Assembly: GCF_000092425.1 (NCBI RefSeq)
Contig: NC_014221.1
Location: 21,001-85,000 of the forward strand
DNA: 64,000 bases
Origin: Truepera radiovictrix DSM 17093
GTDB taxonomy: Bacteria; Deinococcota; Deinococci; Deinococcales; Trueperaceae
Reading direction: 5' to 3'
Below the pieces are notes generated by a model. The model saw nothing but the letters and a program-made list of their open reading frames with translations. It was not told the origin of the DNA and did no database searches. How positions within the stretch are numbered: the stretch's first letter is position 1; each line of letters starts with the position of its first letter. The translations under genes were made by a program, and so were the position numbers. Below, piece after piece: positions 52,398 through 61,596 of the stretch.

Positions 52398-52913
52398 CTA
52401 AGGCTCCAACAGCCCCTCGGGGGGATTGGTGAGCTGCACGTGCGTCTCATGGAGGTGCACGTAGTCGGCCTGGAGCGGGATGAGGTGCTCGCTCTCCCCG
52501 GTGTCGACGACGAGAAGGTCTTGCCCGAGGGCCGTGGCCTTCGGGATCACCTCGACGACCTCGCCGATGACCTCGCCGCCGAGCCGTACGGGAAGCCCCA
52601 GAAGGAGGTCGACATAAAACCCCGTCTCGAGCTCCGGCAAGGCCGCCCTGGGGGCGTAGACGTCGGCGTTGACGAGCGCCTTGGCGGCTTGGGGGGTGTC
52701 GACGCCCACGAAGTAGACGATCTGCTGCGCACCTACCGGCCGCACCCGCGCGAGCGCGCGCTCCCCGAACCCCGCGACGAAAACGCGCTGCAACGCCGCT
52801 ATGGCGGCGGCTTCGGCCTCGCCGAGGGCGTAGAAGCGGAGTCCCCCCTGAAGCTGGAAGGTTTTACCCAGGGTGCCGAGCAGCACCGACCCTTCGGGTG
52901 GCGCGAGGGCCAT
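52398..52913 (-). CDS. rimM: 16S rRNA processing protein RimM
   Basis: RimM helps mature the 30S head and binds S19. The N-domain has LLGTLGKTFQLQGGLRFYALGEAE and the PRC-barrel has FYVDLLLGLPVRLGGEVIGEVVEVI...DLLVVDTGESEHLIPLQADYVH. 171 residues. Three bases after khpA on the minus strand. The Gly/Leu start is a little diverged from the common GKIxGxHGLxG. Confidence 0.92.
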   Translation of the reverse strand: MALAPPEGSVLLGTLGKTFQLQGGLRFYALGEAEAAAIAALQRVFVAGFGERALARVRPVGAQQIVYFVGVDTPQAAKALVNADVYAPRAALPELETGFYVDLLLGLPVRLGGEVIGEVVEVIPKATALGQDLLVVDTGESEHLIPLQADYVHLHETHVQLTNPPEGLLEP

Positions 52914-52916
52914 GCT

Positions 52917-53150
52917 CTAAGCGTCGACGAGCTGGACTTCGACGCGTTCGTGACCCTCGGCGGCGGCTCGGGCGAGCGTGCGGATGCTGTTAATCGTGCG
53001 ACCGCCGCGGCCGATGATGCGCCCCGCGTCCCCTTTGGCGCAGCGGATGTTGATGGTGAGCCCGCGGCCCCCCTCGCGCGCCTCAACCTCGAGCCGGTCG
53101 GGGTCGGCGACCAAGTTTTGGGCGATATAGGTGACCAGTTCGACGACCAT
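52917..53150 (-). CDS. khpA: KH-domain RNA-binding protein KhpA
   Basis: A 77-residue single KH domain. The GxxG loop is in DAGRIIGRGGRTINSIRTLARAAA, with FxV-like strands LEVEAREGGRGLTINIRC before it. Such proteins sit between rpsP and rimM in many bacteria and bind RNA, often with KhpB, in cell-envelope and division control. Position here is the canonical one. Confidence 0.93.
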   Translation of the reverse strand: MVVELVTYIAQNLVADPDRLEVEAREGGRGLTINIRCAKGDAGRIIGRGGRTINSIRTLARAAAEGHERVEVQLVDA

Positions 53151-53223
53151 ACGACCTCACAGAGCGCCCCCGCGTGCCCCACGGGCTTGCCGCTAGAGCC
53201 TGCTGCGCGGGCCTAGAAGCCCC

Positions 53224-53535
53224 TTACGCCTGGGCTTGGGCGGCTTGGGTGCGAGCAGCGTAGGCCTTGCCGCGTTTGACGTCGACGTTACCGGCGTCGA
53301 CCCCGGCGCGCTCGAGCAGCTTGAGGGCGGTGTCGGTCGGCTGCGCACCCTGCGAAAGCCAGTACTGCGCGCGCTCGGCGTTGACCTTAAGGGGCTCGGC
53401 GACCGTCTCGCGCGGGTCGTAGTACCCTAGCGACTCGATGTAGGCGCTGTTGCGACGTTTGCGGGCGTCGACGACCACGATGCGGTAGTGGGGGTTTTTC
53501 TTCGCGCCGAGGCGCATCAGGCGGATTTTAACCAT
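53224..53535 (-). CDS. rpsP: 30S ribosomal protein S16
   Basis: S16 is an early 30S assembly protein. [40 protein letters not shown] is the family core. About 103 residues with an Ala/Gln-rich tail. The start at 53535 (second ATG of an ATGATG pair, MVKIRL) follows GAGAGAGAG; the first ATG (53538) adds one Met. A longer upstream frame is not supported. It follows ffh by about 110 bases. Confidence 0.95.
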   Translation of the reverse strand: MVKIRLMRLGAKKNPHYRIVVVDARKRRNSAYIESLGYYDPRETVAEPLKVNAERAQYWLSQGAQPTDTALKLLERAGVDAGNVDVKRGKAYAARTQAAQAQA

Positions 53536-53650
53536 CATCACTCTCTCTCTGTTAGCTGGTACTAACCTAGGCATCAGCCCAGCTTCGCTAGGCAACCTTT
53601 TCATCCTACACGATGCTGGCCGTTGCTGACTAGTGTGGGCGCACGTGAGG

Positions 53651-54970
53651 TTAGCGCCCGAGCCCGCGGCCCGGCAGCCCGCGCCCCGGCGGGCGCCGAC
53701 CGAGCTGCTTCATGACCTTTTTCATCTGCTCGTAGTTTTTCATCAAGCGGTTGACGTCTTGCACGCTGGTGCCCGAGCCCGCCGCGATGCGTTTGCGGCG
53801 GCTGGCGTTGAGCAGCTTCGGTTGGCGGCGCTCGCGCTCGGTCATCGAGGAGATGATCGCCTCGATGCGGGCGATTTCGCGTTCGTCGATCTCCGCGCCG
53901 GGGGGGAGGAGCCGGCTGGCGCCGGGGATCATCTTCAGGATCTCGGTAAACGACCCCATCCGCTTGATCTTCTGCATCTGCGTGAGCATGTCCTGCAGCG
54001 AGAAGTCTTTGAGGGTCGCGGCTGCGTCCGCTTCGTCGTCACCCTCTAGGGCCTTGGCCTTTTCGATCAGCGTCAGCACGTCGCCCATGCCGAGGATGCG
54101 GCCGGCGATGCGGTCGGGGTGAAACGCCTCCAGACCGTCGATCTTTTCGCTCATCCCGGCGAAGTAGATCGGTTTGCCGGTGACGTGCCGCGCCGACAGC
54201 GCCGCCCCGCCACGCGCGTCCCCGTCGAGCTTGGTCATGATCAAACCGGTGACGCCGACGCGCTCGTCGAAGGTCTTGGCCACGGGGAGCGACTGCTGGC
54301 CGGTCATGGCGTCGATGACGAGCATCGTCTCGCTGGGTGAGAGCTCCGCTTTAAGCTCGGCGACGGCGTCCATCAGGGCTTCGTCGATCTGCAGCCGCCC
54401 CGCCGTGTCGACGATCACGAGGTCGTGGTAGGTGGTGCGCAACACCTCCTGCAACCGCGCCCGGGTACGTGCGGGCGTCTCGTGGTCCTCGACCTCCAAG
54501 ACGGGGACGCCGATCTGCTTGCCGAGCACGCGCAGCTGCTCGCGCGCCGCGGGGCGTTGGGTGTCGGCAGCGACCAGCAGCGGTCTGCGCCCCTGCGCTT
54601 TGTACTTGTAGGCGAGTTTGCCCGCGGTGGTCGTCTTCCCGGCCCCTTGCAAGCCGAGGAGCAGCCACACGTTGGCGTCGTTTTTAAGGCTGGGTTGCGC
54701 GGTTTTGCCCCCCAGCAGCTCGACGAGTTCGTCGTGCACGATGGCGATCACCCGCTGATCGGGTTGCAGCGACATGAGCGTCTCGGAGCCGACCGCTTTT
54801 TCCTGCACGCGTTTGGTAAAGTCGCGGGCGACCTCCAACGAGACGTCGGCCTCGAGGAGGGCGACGCGCACCTCGCGCAGCGCCGCGCGCACCTCGTCTT
54901 CGGTCAACCTGCCGCGCCCGCGTAGGGAATCGAACACTCCCTGTAATCTGTCGCCTAAGCTTTCAAACAT
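53651..54970 (-). CDS. ffh: Signal recognition particle GTPase Ffh
   Basis: Ffh binds signal sequences of nascent membrane proteins with 4.5S RNA. The N-domain is followed by G1 [36 protein letters not shown] (G3) and [15 protein letters not shown] (G4). The M-domain has [22 protein letters not shown] and the C-terminal [31 protein letters not shown]. 439 residues. It leads the rpsP-trmD set in the common order. Confidence 0.97.
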   Translation of the reverse strand: MFESLGDRLQGVFDSLRGRGRLTEDEVRAALREVRVALLEADVSLEVARDFTKRVQEKAVGSETLMSLQPDQRVIAIVHDELVELLGGKTAQPSLKNDANVWLLLGLQGAGKTTTAGKLAYKYKAQGRRPLLVAADTQRPAAREQLRVLGKQIGVPVLEVEDHETPARTRARLQEVLRTTYHDLVIVDTAGRLQIDEALMDAVAELKAELSPSETMLVIDAMTGQQSLPVAKTFDERVGVTGLIMTKLDGDARGGAALSARHVTGKPIYFAGMSEKIDGLEAFHPDRIAGRILGMGDVLTLIEKAKALEGDDEADAAATLKDFSLQDMLTQMQKIKRMGSFTEILKMIPGASRLLPPGAEIDEREIARIEAIISSMTERERRQPKLLNASRRKRIAAGSGTSVQDVNRLMKNYEQMKKVMKQLGRRPPGRGLPGRGLGR

Positions 54971-55090
54971 CGTCGCGCCTCCAAAGCTTCACGCTATCCC
55001 ACGCGCTAGGGCGGGTCAAGGGAAGAGGATGCAGCGGCCCGGCTTTCATCGCTTTCAGCACCTACAAACCTAACGGTTTCGGGGCTGCGC

Positions 55091-55096
55091 TACACT
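55091..55096 (+). promoter_or_regulatory. Leaderless -10 box (TACACT)
   Basis: TACACT, 6 bases, then the ATG at 55103 of the TPR gene. Confidence 0.5.
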
Positions 55097-55102
55097 GGGT
55101 CT

Positions 55103-56494
55103 ATGGGGAACGCGAAACGGGTCCGAAGCGGTGTCGTCGCGCTCGCGCTCGCCCTCGCGCCGGTGGGGTGGGGGCAGGAGGTGAGCGCCGCGGCGCAGGC
55201 GCTCGCTGCGGCGCAGCGGGCGGTCGCCGAGGCGCGGGCGACCTACCAGGGCGCGCCGACCTTCGACCGCCCGCTGTGGCGCGAGGCGGTGCGCCAGGGG
55301 GAGGCGGCGCGCGCGCTCGAGCCGCACAACCCGGAGGTGCTTCGCTTCCTCGCCGAGACCTACAGCACGCTGTCGTGGGACGTGCGCGCGTGGGACGCTT
55401 GGGAAGCGCTGCTGCAAGCTGGCGGTGAGCTCAGCGCCGACGACCTCGCGCAGATGTTCGCCGCCGGGCGCGAGCTCGGTTACGCCCGCTACACCGCCGG
55501 GGAGCTCGCGGCGGCCGAGACGGTCTTTAGCCGTATGGTGCAGCTCGACCCCGAAAACGTCGACGCGCTCACCTGGCTCGGTCGCATCGCCCTAGAGCGC
55601 GGCGACTCGGTCGCGGCGCGGGCGCACTGGGCGCGCGTGCTCGAGCTGCGGCCGAACGACCCCACGGCGCGCTACTACCTCGGGCGCAGCGAGCAGCAGC
55701 TCGCTTTCGGCGCGGAGGCGAGCGGCGCCTTTCACGAGGGGCTGGCGGCCTACGACGGGGGCGACCTCGAGGGGGCGCTCGCGGCCTTTACGCGCGCCGC
55801 CGAGGCCAACGCCGACTTTGAAGAGGCGTTCGTCTGGGCGGCGCGCACGGCGCTCGAGGCGGGCCAGCCGGAGGTCGCTCAACGCTACGCCGAGGCGCTG
55901 CTAGCGCGCGACCCCGAGCACGAGCGGGCGGGGTTTTTCATGCAGCAGATCGCGCTGCAAAGGACGTGGGGGGCGGAGGCGGGGAGCGCCTTTTTGGAGG
56001 GCCAAGGGCTCTACAGCCAAGGGCGCGTCGCGGAGGCCGCCGAGCGCTTTGCCGCTGCCAGCGACGCTAACACGCAGTTTTTGGAGGCCGCGACCTGGGC
56101 CGCTCGCAGCTACCAGGAGACGGGTCAGGCGGCGCGCGCCGCGACCTACTGGGAGCGCGTCGTGGCGCTCTCGCCCGACGACGCGCGCGCGCGCTTTTTC
56201 CTCGAGGAGGCGCGGGCGCAGAGCGGGGTGGCGCCGGCGGCGGTGAGCGCCTTTAACCGCGGGTTGCGCGCCTACGCAGACGCCGACCTAGCGGCCGCCG
56301 AGGCCGCCTTCGCCGAGGCGACCCGCGAGGACCCCGCCTACGCCGAGGCGTGGGGGTGGCTCGGACGGCTCGCCTTCGAGGGGGGGCGTTACGCCGAAGC
56401 GGCGGCGGCGTACGCGCAGGCCTCAGCGCTCGAGCCCGCCGACGAGACCTACGCCTTTTTCGCCGCCGAAGCGCGGCGGCTCGCCGAACGGTAA
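55103..56494 (+). CDS. Exported tetratricopeptide-repeat protein
   Basis: A 463-residue protein with a signal peptide (about 1-27) and at least eight TPR helices pairs. Three longer units of about 90 residues recur: GAFHEGLAAYDGGDLEGAL, SAFLEGQGLYSQGRVAEAA and SAFNRGLRAYADADLAAAE, each followed by a paired TPR block, so internal duplication is clear. A periplasmic scaffold for protein interaction is likely; no partner can be named. It is followed 18 bases later by the GerMN gene. Confidence 0.83.
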   Translation: MGNAKRVRSGVVALALALAPVGWGQEVSAAAQALAAAQRAVAEARATYQGAPTFDRPLWREAVRQGEAARALEPHNPEVLRFLAETYSTLSWDVRAWDAWEALLQAGGELSADDLAQMFAAGRELGYARYTAGELAAAETVFSRMVQLDPENVDALTWLGRIALERGDSVAARAHWARVLELRPNDPTARYYLGRSEQQLAFGAEASGAFHEGLAAYDGGDLEGALAAFTRAAEANADFEEAFVWAARTALEAGQPEVAQRYAEALLARDPEHERAGFFMQQIALQRTWGAEAGSAFLEGQGLYSQGRVAEAAERFAAASDANTQFLEAATWAARSYQETGQAARAATYWERVVALSPDDARARFFLEEARAQSGVAPAAVSAFNRGLRAYADADLAAAEAAFAEATREDPAYAEAWGWLGRLAFEGGRYAEAAAAYAQASALEPADETYAFFAAEARRLAER

Positions 56495-56512
56495 GGGCGC
56501 AGCGCCCCGCCG

Positions 56513-57085
56513 ATGACGCCGACGGCGCGGCCACGACGTCGTTGGGGGCTCCGCGTGGCGGCCTATGTGATCGTGGGGGTGGCGCTCGGGTGGGTGGGGT
56601 GGTCGACGCTCCGGCCCGAACGGCCGTCGCCCGCGGCCGGTACCTTCCGCACCTACCGCGTCTACTTTGTGCGCGACGCTGGGACGTACTTGACGCTCGA
56701 GCCCGTTAGGCGGAGCGCGCCGCTAAGCGCAGCGGATGACGAGGCCGTGCTGGGGGCTGCGCTCTTAGCGCTACGCGACGGGCCGACCGGGGCCGAGCGC
56801 GCGCGGGGGCTGAGCAGCGCCTTTCCACCCGACGCGCGCGTGCGCGCGCTGCGGGTGACGGGGGACGAGGTCGCGGTCGACCTCAGCGCCGCCTTCGCGG
56901 CGGGCGGCGGCACCGCCCTCATGCAGGGGCGGCTTTTTCAGCTGCTCTACACGCTGAGTGACCCTGCAACGGTGACGCGCGTCCGGGTGGCTATCGAGGG
57001 GGAGCCCGTGCGCAGCTTTAGCGGCGAGGGCATCTTGCTCGAGCAGCCCTGGCGGCGGCCTGCGGGCGGGCTGCCGCGCTGGTAA
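56513..57085 (+). CDS. Membrane-anchored GerMN-domain protein
   Basis: A 190-residue protein with one N-terminal membrane helix (GLRVAAYVIVGVALGWVGWSTL) and a GerMN domain: FRTYRVYFVRDAGTYLTLEPVRRSAP, ALLALRDGPTGAERARGLSSAFPPDARV, VDLSAAF and LLYTLSDPATVTRVRVAIEGEPV. GerMN occurs in spore GerM and LpqB. In this non-sporulating type of genome a cell-wall role is more likely. Probably cotranscribed with the TPR gene. Confidence 0.85.
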   Translation: MTPTARPRRRWGLRVAAYVIVGVALGWVGWSTLRPERPSPAAGTFRTYRVYFVRDAGTYLTLEPVRRSAPLSAADDEAVLGAALLALRDGPTGAERARGLSSAFPPDARVRALRVTGDEVAVDLSAAFAAGGGTALMQGRLFQLLYTLSDPATVTRVRVAIEGEPVRSFSGEGILLEQPWRRPAGGLPRW

Positions 57086-57160
57086 GGGGGGCGCGAGCGC
57101 GCTGTGAAGGGCGTGAGAGAGCCTTTAACGCGCCTTGGCTGACTCCCCAAAAAGCCTTTA

Positions 57161-57182
57161 CACGCACCCCCAAGGGTGCGTG
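57161..57182 (-). terminator. Terminator of tRNA-Arg
   Basis: CACGCACCC (57161-57169) pairs with GGGTGCGTG (57174-57182). Read on the minus strand it is followed by TAAAGGCTTTTTGG, so it suits the tRNA that lies about 40 bases upstream on that strand. Confidence 0.65.
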
Positions 57183-57222
57183 TTAGACTTCCTAGCGGTT
57201 TTGGTGGCTGGTCTCGTCAGGA

Positions 57223-57299
57223 TGGTGCGCCCGACAGGATTCGAACCTGTGACCTTTCGCTCCGGAGGCGAACGCTCTATCCGGCTGAGCTACGGGCGC
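57223..57299 (-). tRNA. tRNA-Arg (anticodon CCG)
   Basis: On the minus strand: acceptor GCGCCCG/CGGGCGC, D-arm GCTC...GAGC, anticodon stem TTCGC/GCGAA around CTCCGGA giving CCG (codon CGG), T-arm ACAGG TTCGAAT CCTGT, and encoded CCA. All paired arms are perfect. Single tRNA gene. Confidence 0.97.
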
Positions 57300-57564
57300 G
57301 TGAGCGTAGGGCGTGGCCCTGGCGCCCACTATACCGCGAAACCCCGCGAGATGCTAGCGCTGCCCGACATCGTCGGCTGACATCGTTAGCTGGCGTCGCT
57401 CGCCGACCTCGTTAGCCGTCACCGCGAGCTGACGTGGCGGCGCGCGGGCGCTCGCGGCAGCGCTCTGCGGCGCGCGTTTTACGGGCGCTGCGCCGATGTT
57501 GCCAAGTGTTTGGCCACGACGTCAGGGAGCATCCGAGCCCCTGGCGCAGGAGGTTATCAAGAGG

Positions 57565-59490
57565 ATGAGGCTTAGCAAACAGACGAACACGGTTATCCTG
57601 TGGCTCATCGCCATCGCGCTCCTGGTCAGCATGGTGATCGCCTTTACCCCCGGGACGCTCTTCGGGGGGGCGCAGCCGCAGCAGGCGGAGGCGGCCCTGC
57701 TCGTCAACGGCCAACCGATCCGCACGGTCGACGTCGCCCGCTTCGAGGCGACCCCGCCCTTTAACGCCGTTCAGGAGGGCCCTGCGGCCGAGGACCTCGA
57801 GCAGGTGCTGCTCGACGAGCTCATCGACCAGGAGCTCTTGAGGCAAGCCGCCTCGCGCGTCAACGTCTCGAATGCCGAGGTGCGCGCGCGCGTCAACGCG
57901 TTTCGCGAGGAGCAGGGGGTCGCCGGCAGCGCCAACGACCGCGCCTACCTCGACCTCATCGGCAGCGCCGGTTACACCGACGAGAGCTTTCGCGCCCTGA
58001 TGCGCGAGCAGCTCCAGCGCGAGCGCTACTTAGAGAGCGTTGCGGGCGACCTCGAGGTCACCGACGAGGAGGTGCGGGCCCACTTCGAGGCGAACCGGGA
58101 CGTCTACCAGAGCGAACCGCGCATCGTCGCGCGCCAGCTCGTCGTCACCGACGAGGGGCTCGCCAACGACCTCTACGCGCGCGCGCTCGCCGGCGAGGAC
58201 TTCGCGGCGCTCGCTCGCGAACACTCGACCGAACGTGCCGAGCAGGGGGGCGCTCTCGGGGCGGCCGAAGGGGAGAGCGACCCGCGACCCGTGACCCGCG
58301 TCGCTCTGCCGACGGCTGTGGCCGACGCGGCTTTCGCCCTTCAGGGAACCGGTCTCACGGAGCCCATCGAGGCCGCCGGGGCGTTCTACATCGTTTCGGT
58401 CGAGGCGTATGAACCGCCCCAACCCCGCCCCTTTGAAGAGGTGCAGGAGCAGGTGCGCGAGGACGCCCTCGCCGCCAAGGAGACCGGTGCGCAGGAGGCG
58501 GCGCTGCGCACGCTGCGCGAAGAAGCGACCATCGAGACCCCTGCGGGGAGCCCTTATGTCTACGAGAATCCGGTCGTGGCGCGCGTGGGTGACCACGAGA
58601 TCCGCGCCGCCGAACTCAACCGCAACACCTACCTGAGCCCGCAGCTGCAGGGGCTCATCAGCCCGGGGTTCGCCGACGTCATCGCCGAGTCGATCAAACC
58701 GGGGGTGCTCGAGCAGCTCATCGACCGCGAGCTCGCCTACCAGGGCGCCGACGCGCTCGGGGTGCCCTTCGTGGGGTCGCGGGCGCAGGTCGCGCAGAGC
58801 GTGCTCGGTTACGTGAGCCGCGAGGCCGAGGCGAGCGACGACGAGGTGGCCCGCTACTACGAGGAGAACCAGGCGTTCTTTACGCAGCCCGCCGAGGCCG
58901 CCGTGACGCGCTTTACGTTCACCGGCGAAGCCGCGGCGGCGGCCTTTCGTGAGGCGGTCTTGGCGGAGGGGATCACGGCGGGGGAGGCGCTGCGCGAGGA
59001 GGCCGAGGCCGCTGGCGGCAGCGCCGAAAGGCTCGGCACGCTCACGCCGGGGGGGCAACCCGAAGCGATCGAGGCCGCCCTCTTCGACTTTGAGGGGGGT
59101 ATGACCCCCATTGCCGGCGACGGCGGGTTGGAGATCTCCGAGGTGCTGAGCGTCGAGGTGCCGGTCGACCCCGACACGATGACGGGTGGCGCAATGACGG
59201 GTGGCGCGCTGACCGGTGGCGAGGGGGCAACTGAAAGGCAGTTCGTCGTGCTCGTCGCCGCCCGCACCCCCGAGCGCGTCCGGCCGTTAGAGGAGGTGCG
59301 CGCGCTCGTCGAACAGGCGGTTCTCAACCAGAACCGCCGGGAGCTGCAAGAGGCGTGGCTCGAGGAGCGCCGCCAGGAGACGCCGGTGGAGAACCTGCTC
59401 GTGGCCGAAGCGCCGGAGAGCGTGCAAACGGGCGGCGCGATGACGGGTGGCGAACCCCTGCAAGCGCCGCAGACGGGCGGCGCGCAGTAG
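57565..59490 (+). CDS. SurA/PpiD-like peptidyl-prolyl isomerase, membrane anchored
   Basis: A 641-residue periplasmic folding factor with one N-terminal anchor (VILWLIAIALLVSMVIAFTP). A SurA_N-like helical part follows (VNGQPIRTVDVARFEA...LLDELIDQELLRQAA). A parvulin domain is clear: PRIVARQLVVTDEGLANDLYARALAGEDFAALAREHSTERAEQGGALG. A second SurA-like module (YENPVVARVGDHEIRAAELNR onward) repeats the plan. Near 537-552 and at the end are MTGGAMTGGALTGGEG and QTGGAMTGG repeats. ATG at 57565 has AAGAGG and AGGAGG upstream. Confidence 0.87.
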   Translation: MRLSKQTNTVILWLIAIALLVSMVIAFTPGTLFGGAQPQQAEAALLVNGQPIRTVDVARFEATPPFNAVQEGPAAEDLEQVLLDELIDQELLRQAASRVNVSNAEVRARVNAFREEQGVAGSANDRAYLDLIGSAGYTDESFRALMREQLQRERYLESVAGDLEVTDEEVRAHFEANRDVYQSEPRIVARQLVVTDEGLANDLYARALAGEDFAALAREHSTERAEQGGALGAAEGESDPRPVTRVALPTAVADAAFALQGTGLTEPIEAAGAFYIVSVEAYEPPQPRPFEEVQEQVREDALAAKETGAQEAALRTLREEATIETPAGSPYVYENPVVARVGDHEIRAAELNRNTYLSPQLQGLISPGFADVIAESIKPGVLEQLIDRELAYQGADALGVPFVGSRAQVAQSVLGYVSREAEASDDEVARYYEENQAFFTQPAEAAVTRFTFTGEAAAAAFREAVLAEGITAGEALREEAEAAGGSAERLGTLTPGGQPEAIEAALFDFEGGMTPIAGDGGLEISEVLSVEVPVDPDTMTGGAMTGGALTGGEGATERQFVVLVAARTPERVRPLEEVRALVEQAVLNQNRRELQEAWLEERRQETPVENLLVAEAPESVQTGGAMTGGEPLQAPQTGGAQ

Positions 59491-59596
59491 AGCGAAGCCA
59501 GCGCTGAGTAGCGAGCCATGGGGGATCACCCGTGGCTCGTTGCTCGTGGCTCACAACTGCCCCTGTTCCGCCGCCCTCCTCGACCCGCCGGTTGTG

Positions 59597-59602
59597 TACA
59601 TT
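59597..59602 (+). promoter_or_regulatory. Leaderless -10 box (TACATT) of purH
   Basis: TACATT, 6 bases, then the ATG at 59609. Confidence 0.5.
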
Positions 59603-59608
59603 GGGCTT

Positions 59609-61168
59609 ATGCGAGCCCTTCTCAGCGTTTCCGATAAGACCGGCCTCGAGCCCTTCGCGCGCGCCCTGCAGGAATTAGGGTGCGAGCTGCTCTCGACGGG
59701 GGGGACCTACGAGCAGCTACGGGGGGCCGGGCTCAGCGTCCGGAGGGTCGCCGACGAGACCGGTTTCCCGGAGATCTTAGACGGGCGCGTAAAAACGCTG
59801 CACCCCAAGCTGCACGGTGCGCTCCTCGCGACCTCGGCGCCCGACCACGAGGCGGCGCTGCGCGCTCACGGCATCACCCCCATCGACGTGCTCGTGGTCA
59901 ACCTCTACCCCTTTCGCGAGACGGTCGCCCGGGGTGCCCCCTTCGCCGAGGTGGTCGAAAACATCGATATCGGCGGCCCGGCGATGCTGCGCGCGGCGGC
60001 GAAAAACCACGCCCGCGTCTTTGCCGTGTGCGACCCCGCCGATTATCCGCGCGTGCTAGCGGCGCTGCGTTCGGGGGGGGGCGCCGGGTTGCGCCTCGAG
60101 CTCGCGCACAAGGCGTTCGCGCACACCGCCGCTTACGACGCCGCCATCGAGCGCTACCTGGCGGCGCAGCTCACCCCCCCCGACGCCCAGCCCGAAGGCC
60201 ACGCGCCCGAAGCGGACGCCGCGCTGCCGCCGACCCTGACGCTGCGGCTCGAGCGCGCCCAGAGCCTGCGCTACGGCGAGAACCCGCACCAACGCGGCGC
60301 ACGCTACCGCGAGGTGGGTCGGCGCGGGTGTTGGGACGAGGCGGTGCAGCGCAGCGGGGTAGCGCTCTCCTACCTCAACCTCTTCGACGCCGAGGCCGCG
60401 TGGCGCCTCGTGCACGCGTTGGGCGAGGCGCCAGCCGCTGTCATCGTCAAGCACGCCAACCCCTGCGGTGTGGCGCTGGGCGAGAGCATCGAGAGGGCGT
60501 ACAGGCGGGCCTTCGAAGCCGACCCCAAGTCCGCTTTTGGCGGCGTGGTGGCGCTTAACCGCCCCGTCTCCGAGGCCCTCGCCGACGAGCTGCTGGCCAA
60601 CCCCAAGGCGGACGTGCTCATCGCCCCTGCCTTCGTGCCGGGCGTCGCCGAACGTCTCGCGGCGAAGCGCAAAAACCTGCGCGTGTTGGAGGCGCCGCCC
60701 CCCAACCGCCCAGCGCGGGAGCTGCGCCCCATCGACGGCGGCTTTTTGGTGCAGGAGCCCGACACGGTGCTGCCCGAGCGCGCGGCGTGGCGCGTCGTCA
60801 CCGAGCGCCAGCCGACGGACGCCGAGTGGCGCGACCTCGAGCTCGCCTGGGTGGTGTGCGCCTACACCAAAAGCAACGCCATCGTGCTCGTCAAGGATGG
60901 TCAAGCGCTCGGCATTGGCGCGGGGCAGCAGAGCCGTGTGGACGCCTCACGCATCGCCGCCCAGAAGGCCGCTGGGCGGGCCCGCGGGGGCGCCTGCGCG
61001 AGCGATGCCTTCTACCCCTTTCGCGACGGGCTCGAGGTGGCCGCGGAGGCCGGCGTCGCCGCGGTGATTCAACCCGGGGGGTCGGTGAAAGACGGCGAGC
61101 TCATCGAAGCGGCCAACGAGCTAGGCCTCGCGATGGTCATGACGGGGCGGCGGCACTTCCTACACTAG
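59609..61168 (+). CDS. purH: Bifunctional AICAR formyltransferase/IMP cyclohydrolase
   Basis: PurH performs the last two steps of IMP synthesis. The cyclohydrolase half starts RALLSVSDKTGLEPFARAL and has STGGT, VKTLHPKLHGALL and ENIDIGGPAMLRAAAKNH. The transferase half has LRYGENPHQRGARY, VIVKHANPCGVALG, SAFGGVVALNRPV, KSNAIVLVK, GAGQQSRVDA and the end DAFYPFRDGLEVAAEAGVAAVIQPGGSVKD...MTGRRHFLH. 519 residues. No other pur gene is near. Confidence 0.97.
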   Translation: MRALLSVSDKTGLEPFARALQELGCELLSTGGTYEQLRGAGLSVRRVADETGFPEILDGRVKTLHPKLHGALLATSAPDHEAALRAHGITPIDVLVVNLYPFRETVARGAPFAEVVENIDIGGPAMLRAAAKNHARVFAVCDPADYPRVLAALRSGGGAGLRLELAHKAFAHTAAYDAAIERYLAAQLTPPDAQPEGHAPEADAALPPTLTLRLERAQSLRYGENPHQRGARYREVGRRGCWDEAVQRSGVALSYLNLFDAEAAWRLVHALGEAPAAVIVKHANPCGVALGESIERAYRRAFEADPKSAFGGVVALNRPVSEALADELLANPKADVLIAPAFVPGVAERLAAKRKNLRVLEAPPPNRPARELRPIDGGFLVQEPDTVLPERAAWRVVTERQPTDAEWRDLELAWVVCAYTKSNAIVLVKDGQALGIGAGQQSRVDASRIAAQKAAGRARGGACASDAFYPFRDGLEVAAEAGVAAVIQPGGSVKDGELIEAANELGLAMVMTGRRHFLH

Positions 61169-61596
61169 GCACTAAGCGTCCGTACCGATCCGCCGCCCGT
61201 CACCCCCTGCGCCGCGCCGACGATGGGCGCCGACCCCGGAGTGACCTTTTTCACATCCTCGGCGCGGCGCGCGCCAGCGCCGTCGGGGGCGGCCTGCTGA
61301 GCTGCCCCCCCGAGACGGGCCGGAAACTTCAGGGTATAGTGCTCTGGTCGCGCAGCGACTGCGGGGCGAACCCTCAACATCTAGCCGTGAAAAGGTGCTA
61401 ACCTACAGCATATGGTACGGTATGCGGCGGTCACGGGTGCTCTGACGCGGGGCCTAGGGGTTGACGCGCCGGCGCCGCATTCCCTAAAGTGTGATGTGTA
61501 AATGTAGCAAAATGCGCAGCTTGATGGTGGCTGTACCACATCCGTAGATGAGGGGTTAGCGGGATCGAGGCCCCCAGCGCTCGCTCGGAGGTTGCT
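61169..61596. other. Leader/intergenic region before nrdJ
   Basis: No convincing gene on either strand. It contains the candidate nrdJ promoter and a further TATAGT (61335-61340) without a good -35. No clear NrdR box pair (ACACTATATATAGTGT-like) or cobalamin riboswitch was recognised. Confidence 0.4.
61461..61490 (+). promoter_or_regulatory. Promoter of nrdJ
   Basis: TTGACG (61461-61466), 18-base spacer, TAAAGT (61485-61490), about 100 bases upstream of the start codon; GGAGG (61588-61592) precedes the ATG at 61597. Confidence 0.5.

Noticed and set aside
61169-61596. Cobalamin riboswitch or NrdR boxes before nrdJ
   Set aside because: No B12-box-like core (GCCACTG) with supporting stems and no pair of NrdR-type palindromes could be recognised.
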